NCBI GenBank assembly: GCA_964427955.1
Contig: CAYRWY010000189.1
Span: 1 to 10,467, forward strand
From: JACRBK01 sp964427955
GTDB lineage: Bacteria; Chloroflexota; Anaerolineae; Aggregatilineales; Aggregatilineaceae
DNA: 10,467 nucleotides
Direction of reading: 5' to 3'
The translations under genes were made by a program, and so were the position numbers. Below are positions 1 through 7,442 of the stretch, in pieces. A model generated the notes under the pieces. The model did not search any database. It was not told where the DNA came from and saw nothing but the letters and a program-made list of their open reading frames with translations. The first letter of the stretch is position 1. Each line of letters starts with the position of its first letter.

Positions 1-477
1 GGCCCGCCAGGTCGCCAGCCCGCCCAGCAGCAGTCCCGCTCCGGCGGCGTAGACGAAATAGGCCCGGTTGAGAGCGTGCAGCGCGCCAAAGATCAGCGAC
101 GCGATCACGATCCCGGCGGCGGGTTGGATCGCACCGCGGAACAGGATTTCTTCCGGCACCCCGGCCAGCAGTCCGAACAGCAGGGCGTGCGAGAAACGGA
201 GCGAGGGCATATCCAGCGTGAGGTAAAACGACTCTTCGACGCGCTTGAGCGAGGGCACGTGGTCCAGCAGCCGCCAGGCGATCCCGGCGAAGACCGCCCC
301 GACCAGCGCGCCCAACAGCAGATCGAGCGCCCAATGCCCCGCCGGGAACCAGCGCCGCACGTCGTGGCCTTGCACCGGACCGACCCAGATCCAGGCTGCC
401 GCGATCATGCCCGCGCCCAGCAGCGCGCCGTAGAGGGTCAGGCGGCGCGGCGACAATCGCACTTCGGAATCATTCAT
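1..477 (-). CDS. CPBP family intramembrane metalloprotease (partial, 3' end outside window)
   Basis: Reading the minus strand from an ATG at 477 gives 159 residues with no stop before the window edge, so the C-terminus is missing. The N-terminal ~100 residues contain hydrophobic segments (about 15-33, 50-70, 96-107) typical of a polytopic membrane protein. Residues 108-114 read PEEILFR, the EExxxR motif of the CPBP (CAAX protease and bacteriocin-processing) family. Residues 130-134 read FGALH, the second conserved FxxxH motif. In this family these Glu and His residues form the metal or catalytic site in the membrane. Known roles include prenyl-protein processing, bacteriocin self-immunity and, in some cases, interactions with other membrane proteins; the substrate here cannot be told. 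The gene is divergent from the sigma factor gene. Its Shine-Dalgarno is weak (GAGTGG a few bases upstream). The third conserved motif would lie outside the window. Confidence 0.88.
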   Translation of the reverse strand, partial: MNDSEVRLSPRRLTLYGALLGAGMIAAAWIWVGPVQGHDVRRWFPAGHWALDLLLGALVGAVFAGIAWRLLDHVPSLKRVEESFYLTLDMPSLRFSHALLFGLLAGVPEEILFRGAIQPAAGIVIASLIFGALHALNRAYFVYAAGAGLLLGGLATWRA

Positions 478-772
478 CTGCCACTCAGGTTACACTGCAA
501 AACTATGATAAGATGAAATCAGGGTCACCTTCATAACAAGGTCCGGGGATTTTTGCCAACCACAATATTCTTAGCAACGCACTCACAAGCCGCGCAAGTT
601 GTCAAAAAGCTATAAAAAACTCATAAAATCTGGCTTTTTCTGGCCCTTTTTATCTAATTCTAATCATAAAAATATTGCTTTTTCAAACAAATGATCATAT
701 CATGATAAGCGTGGTTCAGCACAAGTTTCGTGGTCTTAGGGGCAGTTGCCCATCACCCGAAAGAGGCAGGAC
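478..772. promoter_or_regulatory. AT-rich divergent intergenic region with sigma-gene promoter candidates
   Basis: This gap between the divergent protease and sigma genes is much more AT-rich than its surroundings from about 540 to 710. Two sigma-70-type pairs face the sigma gene. One is TTGTCA at 599-604 with CATAAA at 622-627 (17-base spacer). The other is TTGCTT at 675-680 with TATCAT at 698-703 (17-base spacer). Two 8-bp perfect palindromes lie back to back, ATGATCAT (691-698) and ATCATGAT (699-706), and they cover the second -10 candidate, so a repressor site is possible. No coding sequence is convincing here. Promoter identity is inferred from hexamers only. Confidence 0.4.
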
Positions 773-1843
773 GTGGTCGCGATACCCAGCACGAAGTCAG
801 AGACCGAAGTTTCCGGTCAGTGGCAGTCCGAATACGCTGTTCCGGCAGATGGCGGCGTCGATTTCATGTCCGATGAAGACCTTGAGCGAGAGGCGGTTAT
901 TGCGTTGGATGCCAGTGATAATGGCTATGTTCCGCCCGCCGATGCTGACCTGCTGCAATTCTATTTCCGCGACATCCGCCCCATCTCTGAACCCATCGAC
1001 GCGGACCGTGAACAGGCGTTAGCGCGCCTGGTCCAGGCCAGCAACAAAGCCCAGGAAGATTTCGACACAGTGCCGTGCGACGAAATTGAGCACGACATCT
1101 GCGACGTGATCGAGATCGGCGAAACCGCGCGCCAGGAATTGATCATGGCGAATACGCGGCTGGTGATCTCGATTGCCAAGAAATACCAGGGCCGCGGCCT
1201 CCCCCTCCCCGACCTGATCCAGGAAGGCAACCTCGGCCTGATGAAAGCCGTGGATCGCTTCGACCCCGCGCGCGGCGTGCGCTTGAGCACCTACGCCACG
1301 TGGTGGATCCGGCAGTCGATTGCCCGCGCCGCGGGTGACCGGGGCCGCACCATCCGCCTGCCCATCAACCAGGGCCAGCGGTGGGGACGGCTGCGCCGGG
1401 TGGCCGAACACCTGGCCCAGGAATTGGGCCGCGAGCCTACCTATGAAGAACTCGCCTCGCAGGCCGAACTGACGCCCGAACAGGTCGAAACGACCCTGAT
1501 GGCCGCGCGCGAGCCGGTCCAGTTGGACGAACTGATCGGCGACGAAGAAAATCGCCCGCGCGCCGACCTGGTCGCCGACCAGGAAAGCGAGCTGCCCGAA
1601 GAAGCGACCGCCCGTGAACTGCTGATCGAATCGATCAGCTTCCTGCTGGGCGCCCTGCCCCCGCGTGAAGCGCGGATCATCCAGCTCCGTTTCGGGTTGG
1701 AAAACGGCGACTCGCACAGCATGTCGCAGATCGGGCAGTTGATGGGCTACAGCCGCGAGCGCATCCGCCAGTTGCAGCACGCCGCGCTGAGCAAGCTGCG
1801 CCAGATGCAGACCGAATACGGCCTGACGGATTACCTCGAATAG
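773..1843 (+). CDS. RNA polymerase sigma factor, RpoD/SigA-like (group 2 type)
   Basis: The product is a sigma-70 family factor that directs RNA polymerase to promoters. I prefer the GTG start at 773 (356 aa), which has AGAGG six bases upstream. A TTG at 746 would add nine residues but has a poorly spaced site. Numbering from that longer form, residues 69-79 (LLQFYFRDIRP) are region 1.2. Residues 128-206 are region 2, including the near-invariant DLIQEGNLGLMKAVDRFD and the STYATWWIRQ -10 recognition segment. Residues 213-285 are region 3, and 300-352 are region 4 with a helix-turn-helix ending SRERIRQLQHAALSKLR. The autoinhibitory region 1.1 is absent and is replaced by a short acidic N-terminus, so this is more like an alternative group 2 factor than the housekeeping one. 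Region 2.4 onward (AAGDRGRTIRLP) departs slightly from the usual ADQARTIRIP-type sequence. It is monocistronic, with a terminator 14 bases past the stop. Confidence 0.95.
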   Translation: MVAIPSTKSETEVSGQWQSEYAVPADGGVDFMSDEDLEREAVIALDASDNGYVPPADADLLQFYFRDIRPISEPIDADREQALARLVQASNKAQEDFDTVPCDEIEHDICDVIEIGETARQELIMANTRLVISIAKKYQGRGLPLPDLIQEGNLGLMKAVDRFDPARGVRLSTYATWWIRQSIARAAGDRGRTIRLPINQGQRWGRLRRVAEHLAQELGREPTYEELASQAELTPEQVETTLMAAREPVQLDELIGDEENRPRADLVADQESELPEEATARELLIESISFLLGALPPREARIIQLRFGLENGDSHSMSQIGQLMGYSRERIRQLQHAALSKLRQMQTEYGLTDYLE

Positions 1844-1857
1844 GCCGAAACATGGAT

Positions 1858-1888
1858 ACTCGACCGGGCTTACCCGGTCGAGTTTTTT
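1858..1888 (+). terminator. Rho-independent terminator of the sigma gene
   Basis: A perfect 11-bp stem (ACTCGACCGGG at 1858-1868, CCCGGTCGAGT at 1873-1883) closes a CTTA loop and runs straight into six T residues (1883-1888). It lies just past the sigma stop and in front of the 3' end of the convergent hydrolase gene. On the minus strand the T-run after the stem is poor, so it mainly terminates plus-strand transcription. Confidence 0.95.
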
Positions 1889-1892
1889 ATGC

Positions 1893-2741
1893 TCAGGACA
1901 TGCGCCCCAGCATGAAGGCGTGCACGAAACCGCGCAGATCCTCGTCCGGCGGCTGGCCGGTTTCGGCCTGCGCTGCCGCCAACACCGCCTCTTCATCCGC
2001 CCCACCCTGCTCGACCAGCCGTCTGGCACGGCGCAGCGCCGCCGCCCAATCGTCGAATTCCGCGCGCGACTGCACGGGTCTGTGCCCTTCGACCACGATC
2101 TGCGGATCGAACGCGAGCAGAGTGTCCAGCAGCGTATACAGGCGGTGCGTGTAACACGGCGCGGGCTGGTAGACGCTGCCTTCATACAGGCCGTCGCCCA
2201 GGAACAGCACCCGGTCCGGTTCGACGGCCATCACCGACGAGTCAGGCGAGTGATCGCCACCCACGTGCTGGATGTGGCAGATCACGCCACCGCCCAGGTC
2301 CACCTTCAAGGTCGTCTGAAACACCAGGTCCGGCACGGCAATCGCCACCTGGCGCGGTTCGGGCAGCTCGATCTTGATGTCGCGGGCGCACATCGCGGCT
2401 TCCTCGCCGGTTTGAACGCGCGCGTCCAGCGCGGCATCGCTCCAGTCCGTGTAGCCCGCCAGCACCGCCAGCCGCTCGGCGGTCAGCGTGTGGGCGATGA
2501 CCGGCACGCCCAGCGACGCCGCCGCGAAGACGTGATCCCAGTGCCAGTGGGTCAGCGCGACGTACCGGGGCGGGGGCGCGCCTGCCGCAGCCAACCCGTC
2601 CAGCAGGGGCCGCACGTGCGCCGGGGAGGATCCGGCATCCAGCAGCAGGGTGTGGCGGCTGCCCACCACGGCGCACAGCGACGGGCGGTCAGGAGGCCCC
2701 GGCGGCAGCCCATAGACGTGAGGAGCGATCCGAGTCAACAC
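1893..2741 (-). CDS. Metallo-beta-lactamase (MBL) fold hydrolase
   Basis: The product is a 282-residue MBL-fold protein, close to the usual single-domain length. The zinc-site motif HWHWDH is at residues 65-70 (His65, His67, Asp69, His70). Further ligands are His164 in GGDHSPDSS, Asp183 in FLGDGLYEG, and His220 in VVEGH. This full set predicts a two-metal hydrolase. The family includes lactonases, glyoxalase II-like thioesterases, phosphorylcholine esterases and beta-lactamases, and the substrate cannot be assigned. No signal peptide is apparent, so a cytoplasmic location is likely. The start is a GTG at 2741 with GAGG seven bases upstream. The gene is convergent with the sigma factor gene. 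Upstream, a palindromic repeat separates it from another minus-strand gene. The last ~50 residues form a charged helical tail. Confidence 0.92.
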   Translation of the reverse strand: MLTRIAPHVYGLPPGPPDRPSLCAVVGSRHTLLLDAGSSPAHVRPLLDGLAAAGAPPPRYVALTHWHWDHVFAAASLGVPVIAHTLTAERLAVLAGYTDWSDAALDARVQTGEEAAMCARDIKIELPEPRQVAIAVPDLVFQTTLKVDLGGGVICHIQHVGGDHSPDSSVMAVEPDRVLFLGDGLYEGSVYQPAPCYTHRLYTLLDTLLAFDPQIVVEGHRPVQSRAEFDDWAAALRRARRLVEQGGADEEAVLAAAQAETGQPPDEDLRGFVHAFMLGRMS

Positions 2742-2825
2742 CAGCTTACCTCGCTTTCTGAGCGGAAACAGCCCGCCGCATCCAGGCGCGGCAGAGGGTC
2801 AAAAGCATCGAGTACGCGACGTTTT

Positions 2826-2877
2826 ACCTCACCCCTGCCCCCTCGCCGCTCTCGGAGAGGGGGCCGGGGGGTGAGGT
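2826..2877. repeat. C/G-rich palindromic intergenic repeat, copy 1
   Basis: An imperfect inverted repeat of about 20-bp arms (left 2826-2844, right 2857-2877) surrounds a 12-base centre. The left arm begins ACCTCACCCCTG and the right arm ends GGGGGGTGAGGT. The right arm is identical over 21 bases to that at 7061-7081 after glmS, so this is a dispersed family. It lies between two minus-strand genes. Such elements form mRNA hairpins and are common between genes in Chloroflexota; a REP/MITE-like nature is inferred. Confidence 0.8.
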
Positions 2878-2896
2878 TTAGATTTCAAGGCAAAGC

Positions 2897-3280
2897 TCAG
2901 CCCGCGCCGTCCACCAGTTGAATCGCGTGTTCCACTTTTTCGCTCAGATCGTGCAGCAAGCTCAGCACGAACATCGACTCGTCCTCCTGGCGCGGCGGAA
3001 AGAGGCGCGTCCAGTAGGTGTAGGCCGCCGAGAGCCGGTCCACCGCCAGCAGCGCCGTCACCACCGTCTCGCCGCGTTCACTTGCGCCGCTAAGAAAGGC
3101 CACGAGAGCCGCCTGGAAACCCGGCGTCAGCCACTCGACACGCGCCAATACATCGTCAAACAACGCGCGATCCCACCCACCGCGCTGCTGCAAACTGGGC
3201 AGGGATACTTCCTGGAGGGCGTCACCCATCTGGATCAAGTGATCGAGCAAAGCGGCAGAGCTGCGTCCCGTTGGCATCAT
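2897..3280 (-). CDS. Hypothetical small, probably helical protein
   Basis: I do not recognise this family. The reading frame stays open upstream to 3361. The likely start is the ATG at 3280 (127 aa), which is followed immediately by a second ATG and preceded by GGGAG nine bases upstream. The protein has no cysteines, no clear signal peptide and no strong membrane segment. It looks mostly alpha-helical, with amphipathic stretches such as SAALLDHLIQMGDALQEV near the N-terminus and LLHDLSEKVEHAIQLV near the C-terminus. A central hydrophobic helix carries FQAALVAFLSG. A -10-like TACACT (3313-3318, minus strand) with TTGCTC 17 bases upstream (3336-3341) could be its promoter. It may be co-transcribed with the MBL-fold gene, although the repeat between them could separate their mRNAs. 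Confidence 0.7.
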   Translation of the reverse strand: MMPTGRSSAALLDHLIQMGDALQEVSLPSLQQRGGWDRALFDDVLARVEWLTPGFQAALVAFLSGASERGETVVTALLAVDRLSAAYTYWTRLFPPRQEDESMFVLSLLHDLSEKVEHAIQLVDGAG

Positions 3281-3581
3281 GAAGTCCGTCTCCCGTGACG
3301 TAGAATGCCGGAAGTGTAATCGGCGGGGCCGGAGAGAGCAAATTTCGATCCGAAGCGCCAAAACCTTTACAACATCTTTACGGTCCGTTTATGAACGCTA
3401 AATCGCGACGCTTGACAATGAAGGTAGAATTAACGAAACAATGCAATAATAACCCTGAATAATCCAACGTTTGCCAGGCGTTAGAATTTCGTTAGGGGTC
3501 GATACGAAATCGCCCGGCAAGGGAAGCTCAGGTTGGCACATCAGGGGAACTTGGGGTATAGGTAAGCCTCGCCCTTTACAA

Positions 3582-3611
3582 TTGATAACCTGAGGCGAAC
3601 CGGTGCATTAT
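3582..3611 (+). promoter_or_regulatory. Candidate sigma-70 promoter for the paralogue pair
   Basis: TTGATA (3582-3587) and CATTAT (3606-3611) are 18 bases apart, upstream of the two tandem plus-strand genes. They match five and four of six consensus positions. The start of transcription would be near 3618, leaving a leader of about 54 bases that holds the hairpin at 3631-3652. The rest of the 3362-3581 gap holds no gene. It does contain an isolated TTGACA (3412-3417) and a 7-bp inverted repeat, ATTTCGT/ACGAAAT, at 3486-3510. Confidence 0.4.
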
Positions 3612-3630
3612 TGCTGCGGAGTTTGAACGT

Positions 3631-3652
3631 CACGGGGCCGTCTGACCCCGTG
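3631..3652 (+). promoter_or_regulatory. 5' UTR hairpin just ahead of the ribosome binding site
   Basis: CACGGGG (3631-3637) pairs perfectly with CCCCGTG (3646-3652) around an 8-base loop. The stem ends six bases before the AAGGAG Shine-Dalgarno at 3658-3663. No T-run follows, so it is not an intrinsic terminator. Its position suggests an effect on translation initiation or mRNA stability, which is inference. Confidence 0.5.
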
Positions 3653-3671
3653 CACATAAGGAGCAATAGCA

Positions 3672-4103
3672 ATGGCATACGCAGTGACCCGACTCCCTGG
3701 CAAGCCCGTGGTTCTGGTGACGCTGGACGTTCCTCTGGAGAATTACACCTCGAATCTCCGTGTGATCTGCGCCTACCTGACGCACCTGATCGCTCAAGCC
3801 CAGGAGCCGCTGCACATCTGGTTCGATCTGCGGAATCAGGAGATCTGTTTCTGCGATATTCTGATCGCCGCCGATGAAGTCGCCCACGCGCCAACGCCTT
3901 CCAGTCCCATGGCGCAGATCGCGATCATCGGCTCGCACCCGCTCCTCAAGGTCGGAGTCCGGCGCCTTGAACGGGATTACAAGCTCAAAATGGGCCAATT
4001 CGACACCCTGGAAGCGGCCTTCGAACACCTGCGTTCCACCCCCAGGTATCCGTCGAAGACCACCGACCTGGATCATGGGCCTGTTTACGACCGAGAGATT
4101 TGA
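3672..4103 (+). CDS. Hypothetical protein, SpoIIAA/STAS-like, first of a tandem paralogous pair
   Basis: This 143-residue soluble protein starts at ATG 3672 with AAGGAG eight bases upstream. It is clearly paralogous to the next gene. Both open with a short YAVT/FAVT strand and LP turn, carry an aligned DLRxQEIxFxDIL segment at residues 52-64, and have an IAIIGSHPLL/IALVGDHPLI strand-turn at about 83-92. They end in a helix with acidic-aromatic-Ala spacing (DTLEAAFEHLR). This alternating strand-helix layout, with a VGD-type turn and a terminal DEALAW-like helix, resembles the SpoIIAA-like branch of the STAS fold. That is my inference from sequence shape, not a firm family match. No serine position can be confidently named as a phosphorylation site. 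The last ~20 residues, after the shared domain, are a polar tail absent from the partner. It is translated with the next gene. Confidence 0.75.
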   Translation: MAYAVTRLPGKPVVLVTLDVPLENYTSNLRVICAYLTHLIAQAQEPLHIWFDLRNQEICFCDILIAADEVAHAPTPSSPMAQIAIIGSHPLLKVGVRRLERDYKLKMGQFDTLEAAFEHLRSTPRYPSKTTDLDHGPVYDREI

Positions 4104-4106
4104 ATT

Positions 4107-4514
4107 ATGCCATTCGCCGTCACCCAACTGCCCACCGAACCCATCGTGCTCGCCCAGTTCGACCTGTCCGACATCAACCTGGAGGGCAGTATGCAAAGCA
4201 TCCAGGGCCAGATCGCCCACATCGCCTCTGAAACCCCCTCGGTACTCGTCGTGCTGGTGGACCTGCGGCGGCAAGAGATTCATTTCAGCGATATCCTGCT
4301 CATGGTCCAACATGCCCAGGCCGATCCGGCGGGATCGCTCACGGACCGCCGCCTGCGGATCGCGCTGGTCGGCGATCACCCACTGATCGAGATCGCCACC
4401 CGCAAGTTCAACCAGATCCTCGGCATCAACCTCGGCCACCTGGTCACAATGGACGAAGCCCTGGCCTGGGCGCGCGACGAGATTGACCGGTCCAGGCCTG
4501 CGGTTACTCCCTGA
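4107..4514 (+). CDS. Hypothetical protein, SpoIIAA/STAS-like, second of a tandem paralogous pair
   Basis: This 135-residue protein starts three bases after the upstream stop, so the two genes are surely one transcript. It matches its neighbour along the length with almost no gaps up to residue 70. VDLRRQEIHFSDIL occupies the same residues (51-64) as FDLRNQEICFCDIL upstream. Its C-terminal half, RIALVGDHPL at 84-93 and TMDEALAWARDE at 114-125, is the part most reminiscent of SpoIIAA-like proteins, where a conserved VGD turn and a final AlaTrp-containing helix occur. By eye about a third of residues are identical between the paralogues, so the duplication is old. No catalytic motif, cysteine pair or membrane segment is visible. 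A heterodimer or paired regulatory role is plausible but unproven. Confidence 0.78.
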   Translation: MPFAVTQLPTEPIVLAQFDLSDINLEGSMQSIQGQIAHIASETPSVLVVLVDLRRQEIHFSDILLMVQHAQADPAGSLTDRRLRIALVGDHPLIEIATRKFNQILGINLGHLVTMDEALAWARDEIDRSRPAVTP

Positions 4515-4517
4515 ACT

Positions 4518-4552
4518 GATTTGTAGCCAAATCAAAAGAGGCCGGGTATACT
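4518..4552 (+). promoter_or_regulatory. Candidate promoter for the glmS leader with overlapping inverted repeat
   Basis: TATACT (4547-4552) matches five of six positions of the -10 consensus and would start a transcript near 4559, about 50 bases before the predicted ribozyme cleavage site. The -35 is poor (TTGTAG at 4521-4526, with an over-long 20-base spacer). A perfect 6-bp inverted repeat, GATTTG/CAAATC (4518-4533), covers the -35 area and may be an operator. It has no T-run for a terminator. Confidence 0.4.
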
Positions 4553-4606
4553 GCCCTCATCGTGACAGCGACAGGAGGTGTCTACACGCTCGAACGAGGG
4601 GAACCT

Positions 4607-4848
4607 AGCGCAAGGCCCGGCAGTACGATCCGCCGGGATACGAGGTGGCGGTTTCTCACCTCGCGGTGAGATTAACCCTGGAACCCCCAGGGGAAAATCG
4701 AAAGATCTGCGGATGCCGCCAGGGCGCACACTCACGCCCTCGCTTTACCCCTCCCACAATCCAGCCGCACGACAAAGACCCCCGGCGACGGCGGCCCAAT
4801 CCGCGCGGCGATGGTGTTCGGCCCGCACTCTGATCGTGAAGTGAGTGT
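4607..4848 (+). promoter_or_regulatory. Divergent glmS ribozyme / glucosamine-6-phosphate riboswitch
   Basis: In known cases this leader RNA binds glucosamine-6-phosphate and cleaves itself, destabilising glmS mRNA. Core elements are seen in order. First comes A|GCGC at the expected cleavage site (4607/4608). P1 is CCCGGC/GCCGGG (4616-4621, 4632-4637), followed by ACGAGG (4640-4645). UGGCGGUUU (4646-4654) pairs through UGGCGG with CCGCCA (4716-4721). Then come AUCGA (4697-4701) and AUCUGCGGAUG (4705-4715). P3 is GGGCG/CGCCC (4722-4726, 4735-4739). The P3 loop ACACUCA (4728-4734) pairs perfectly with UGAGUGU at 4842-4848, as P3.1 should. CGCA (4609-4612) pairs with UGCG (4708-4711), where I recall CGCC/GGCG, so two changed bases compensate each other. 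A P4-like helix is possible (4755-4768 with 4805-4816). Oddities are a ~41-nt insert of two hairpins (4655-4695) and U at the apparent catalytic G position (4639). Identity is well supported by context; activity is uncertain. Confidence 0.85.
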
Positions 4849-4988
4849 AGGGCGTATTGATGCGTTTTAATAGTTTAGCGCGAAGATCCGGCCTTACCCC
4901 TAAATCCCCTCGCCAACTTTGTTGGAGAGGAGACTTGTCCGGCGTGCCGATCTCTGCCCTGCTTTCTTAAAGACCATCAATACGCCCT
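4849..4988. repeat. Long-hairpin (MITE-like) element with 14-bp terminal inverted repeats
   Basis: AGGGCGTATTGATG (4849-4862) is the exact reverse complement of CATCAATACGCCCT (4975-4988). Inside, further nested complementarity is visible. AGATCCGGC near 4884 faces GCCGATCT near 4946 with one bulge. At the tip, CCAAC (4913-4917) pairs with GTTGG (4921-4925). The tip segment (4892-4935) also resembles a degraded copy of the C/G-rich palindromic repeats elsewhere in the window. The element begins immediately after the ribozyme's last paired base. No target duplication is seen. It is non-coding; mobile origin is inferred from shape. Confidence 0.65.
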
Positions 4989-5123
4989 CCCTACCCCACG
5001 GCGATCAGGATGCGCGGGCGAATCTCACGGTTATCGACCAAATCGGCAGCGGCGAGCGGGCGCAGTCCTGCGGGATTGCTGCGCGCACCGCCCCCTGCCC
5101 TACCTCTGGGAGGATAGTTCACC

Positions 5124-6965
<1,842 letters not shown>

Positions 6966-6966
6966 C

Positions 6967-7012
6967 CCTCACCCCCTCCTCTCCCCTACAGAACGATGGG
7001 AGAGGGGGAGAT
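6967..7012. repeat. C/G-rich palindromic repeat, copy 2 (degenerate)
   Basis: This begins at the glmS stop. CCCTCACCCCCTCCTCTCCC on the left faces GGGAGAGGGGGAG on the right around a central ACAGAACGA region. The stem is imperfect but long. It belongs with the better-kept copy starting at 7027 and may act as a hairpin protecting or ending glmS mRNA. Confidence 0.65.
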
Positions 7013-7026
7013 TGGAAGCCGTGCAA

Positions 7027-7081
7027 ACCTCACCCCCTGACCCCCTCTCCACCCGGTGGCGAGGGGGCCGGGGGGTGAGGT
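7027..7081. repeat. C/G-rich palindromic repeat, copy 3
   Basis: The left arm at 7027-7047 (starting ACCTCACCCCCTGA) and right arm at 7061-7081 (ending GGGTGAGGT) are inverted with few mismatches around a 13-base centre that itself holds ACCCGGTGG. The right arm is base-for-base the same over 21 bases as in copy 1 (2857-2877), which argues for recent dispersal. It is the second of two such hairpins in tandem after glmS. Confidence 0.82.
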
Positions 7082-7145
7082 AAAATACCGCGACTCTTCA
7101 CCTGCTCAATGCTTCCCTTCCCTGAAGCGCAGCGGGGGCCGCCAC

Positions 7146-7154
7146 TGGCATAAT
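7146..7154 (+). promoter_or_regulatory. Candidate extended -10 promoter for the membrane/zinc-ribbon unit
   Basis: TGGCATAAT is a TGn-extended -10 with five of six hexamer matches, about 65 bases before the ATG at 7220. No good -35 is present, as is allowed for extended -10 promoters. A small stem, GCACC/GGTGC, lies in the leader near 7180-7195. Confidence 0.4.
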
Positions 7155-7219
7155 GGACGGGGAGCGTTTACACTTGGCGGCACCTGGTTGGTGCAATTTC
7201 ATGGTAAGGGGAGTGACCG

Positions 7220-7426
7220 ATGAGTGATACCTTAGCCGCCGTGGTTTGCCTGGTTATCGGCGGGTTGACGGTCGTGGGAGCCATCCTGGACTGGCGCTGG
7301 ATCATGGACAACCGCCGCGCCCGGCTGACGGTGAAGCTGTTGGGGCGCCGGGGGGCGCGGGTGCTGTACGGCGTGCTGGGTGTGATCATCGCCGGGTTGG
7401 GGGTCGTCGTCCTCATCGGCGGGTGA
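7220..7426 (+). CDS. Small two-TM protein, Imm17-family-like
   Basis: This is a 68-residue protein with two membrane segments (about 5-23 and 49-67) and a basic cytoplasmic loop between them containing DWRWIMDNRRARLTVKLLGRRGAR. The hairpin layout, the aromatic-rich DWxWxMxNRRA stretch and the LGRxGARxxYxxLG pattern resemble small proteins usually annotated as immunity 17 (Imm17) family. I recognise the pattern but could not search. Proteins under that name are often encoded far from any toxin, and no toxin gene is seen here, so a true immunity role is doubtful. The ATG has AGGGGAG upstream. The next gene starts 16 bases later, so the two are likely co-transcribed. Confidence 0.8.
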   Translation: MSDTLAAVVCLVIGGLTVVGAILDWRWIMDNRRARLTVKLLGRRGARVLYGVLGVIIAGLGVVVLIGG

Positions 7427-7442
7427 TCCCAGGGAGGCTGTG

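Noticed and set aside
76..516. Plus-strand open frame of 146 codons
   Set aside because: It is antisense to the CPBP protease gene, has low-complexity Arg/Gln/Pro-rich composition typical of GC-rich shadow frames, and lacks a binding site.
1019..2185. Minus-strand open frame of 388 codons across the sigma gene
   Set aside because: It runs antisense through the conserved sigma factor and the terminator; the protein has no recognisable domain.
1920..2921. Plus-strand open frame of 333 codons opposite the MBL-fold gene
   Set aside because: The MBL-fold protein on the other strand has all metal ligands and a proper start; this frame is Arg/Gln-rich noise that also runs through a palindromic repeat.
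3412..3430. Perfect -35 box TTGACA followed by TAGAAT
   Set aside because: The two hexamers are only seven bases apart, and no acceptable -10 sits 16-18 bases downstream, so it is not a credible promoter on its own.
4518..4533. Hairpin GATTTG/CAAATC after the paralogue pair as a terminator
   Set aside because: It is followed by AAAAGAGG rather than T residues on the plus strand; an operator role is more plausible than termination.
4578..4844. Plus-strand open frame of 88 codons in the glmS leader
   Set aside because: It coincides almost exactly with the ribozyme structure and has no protein-like pattern.
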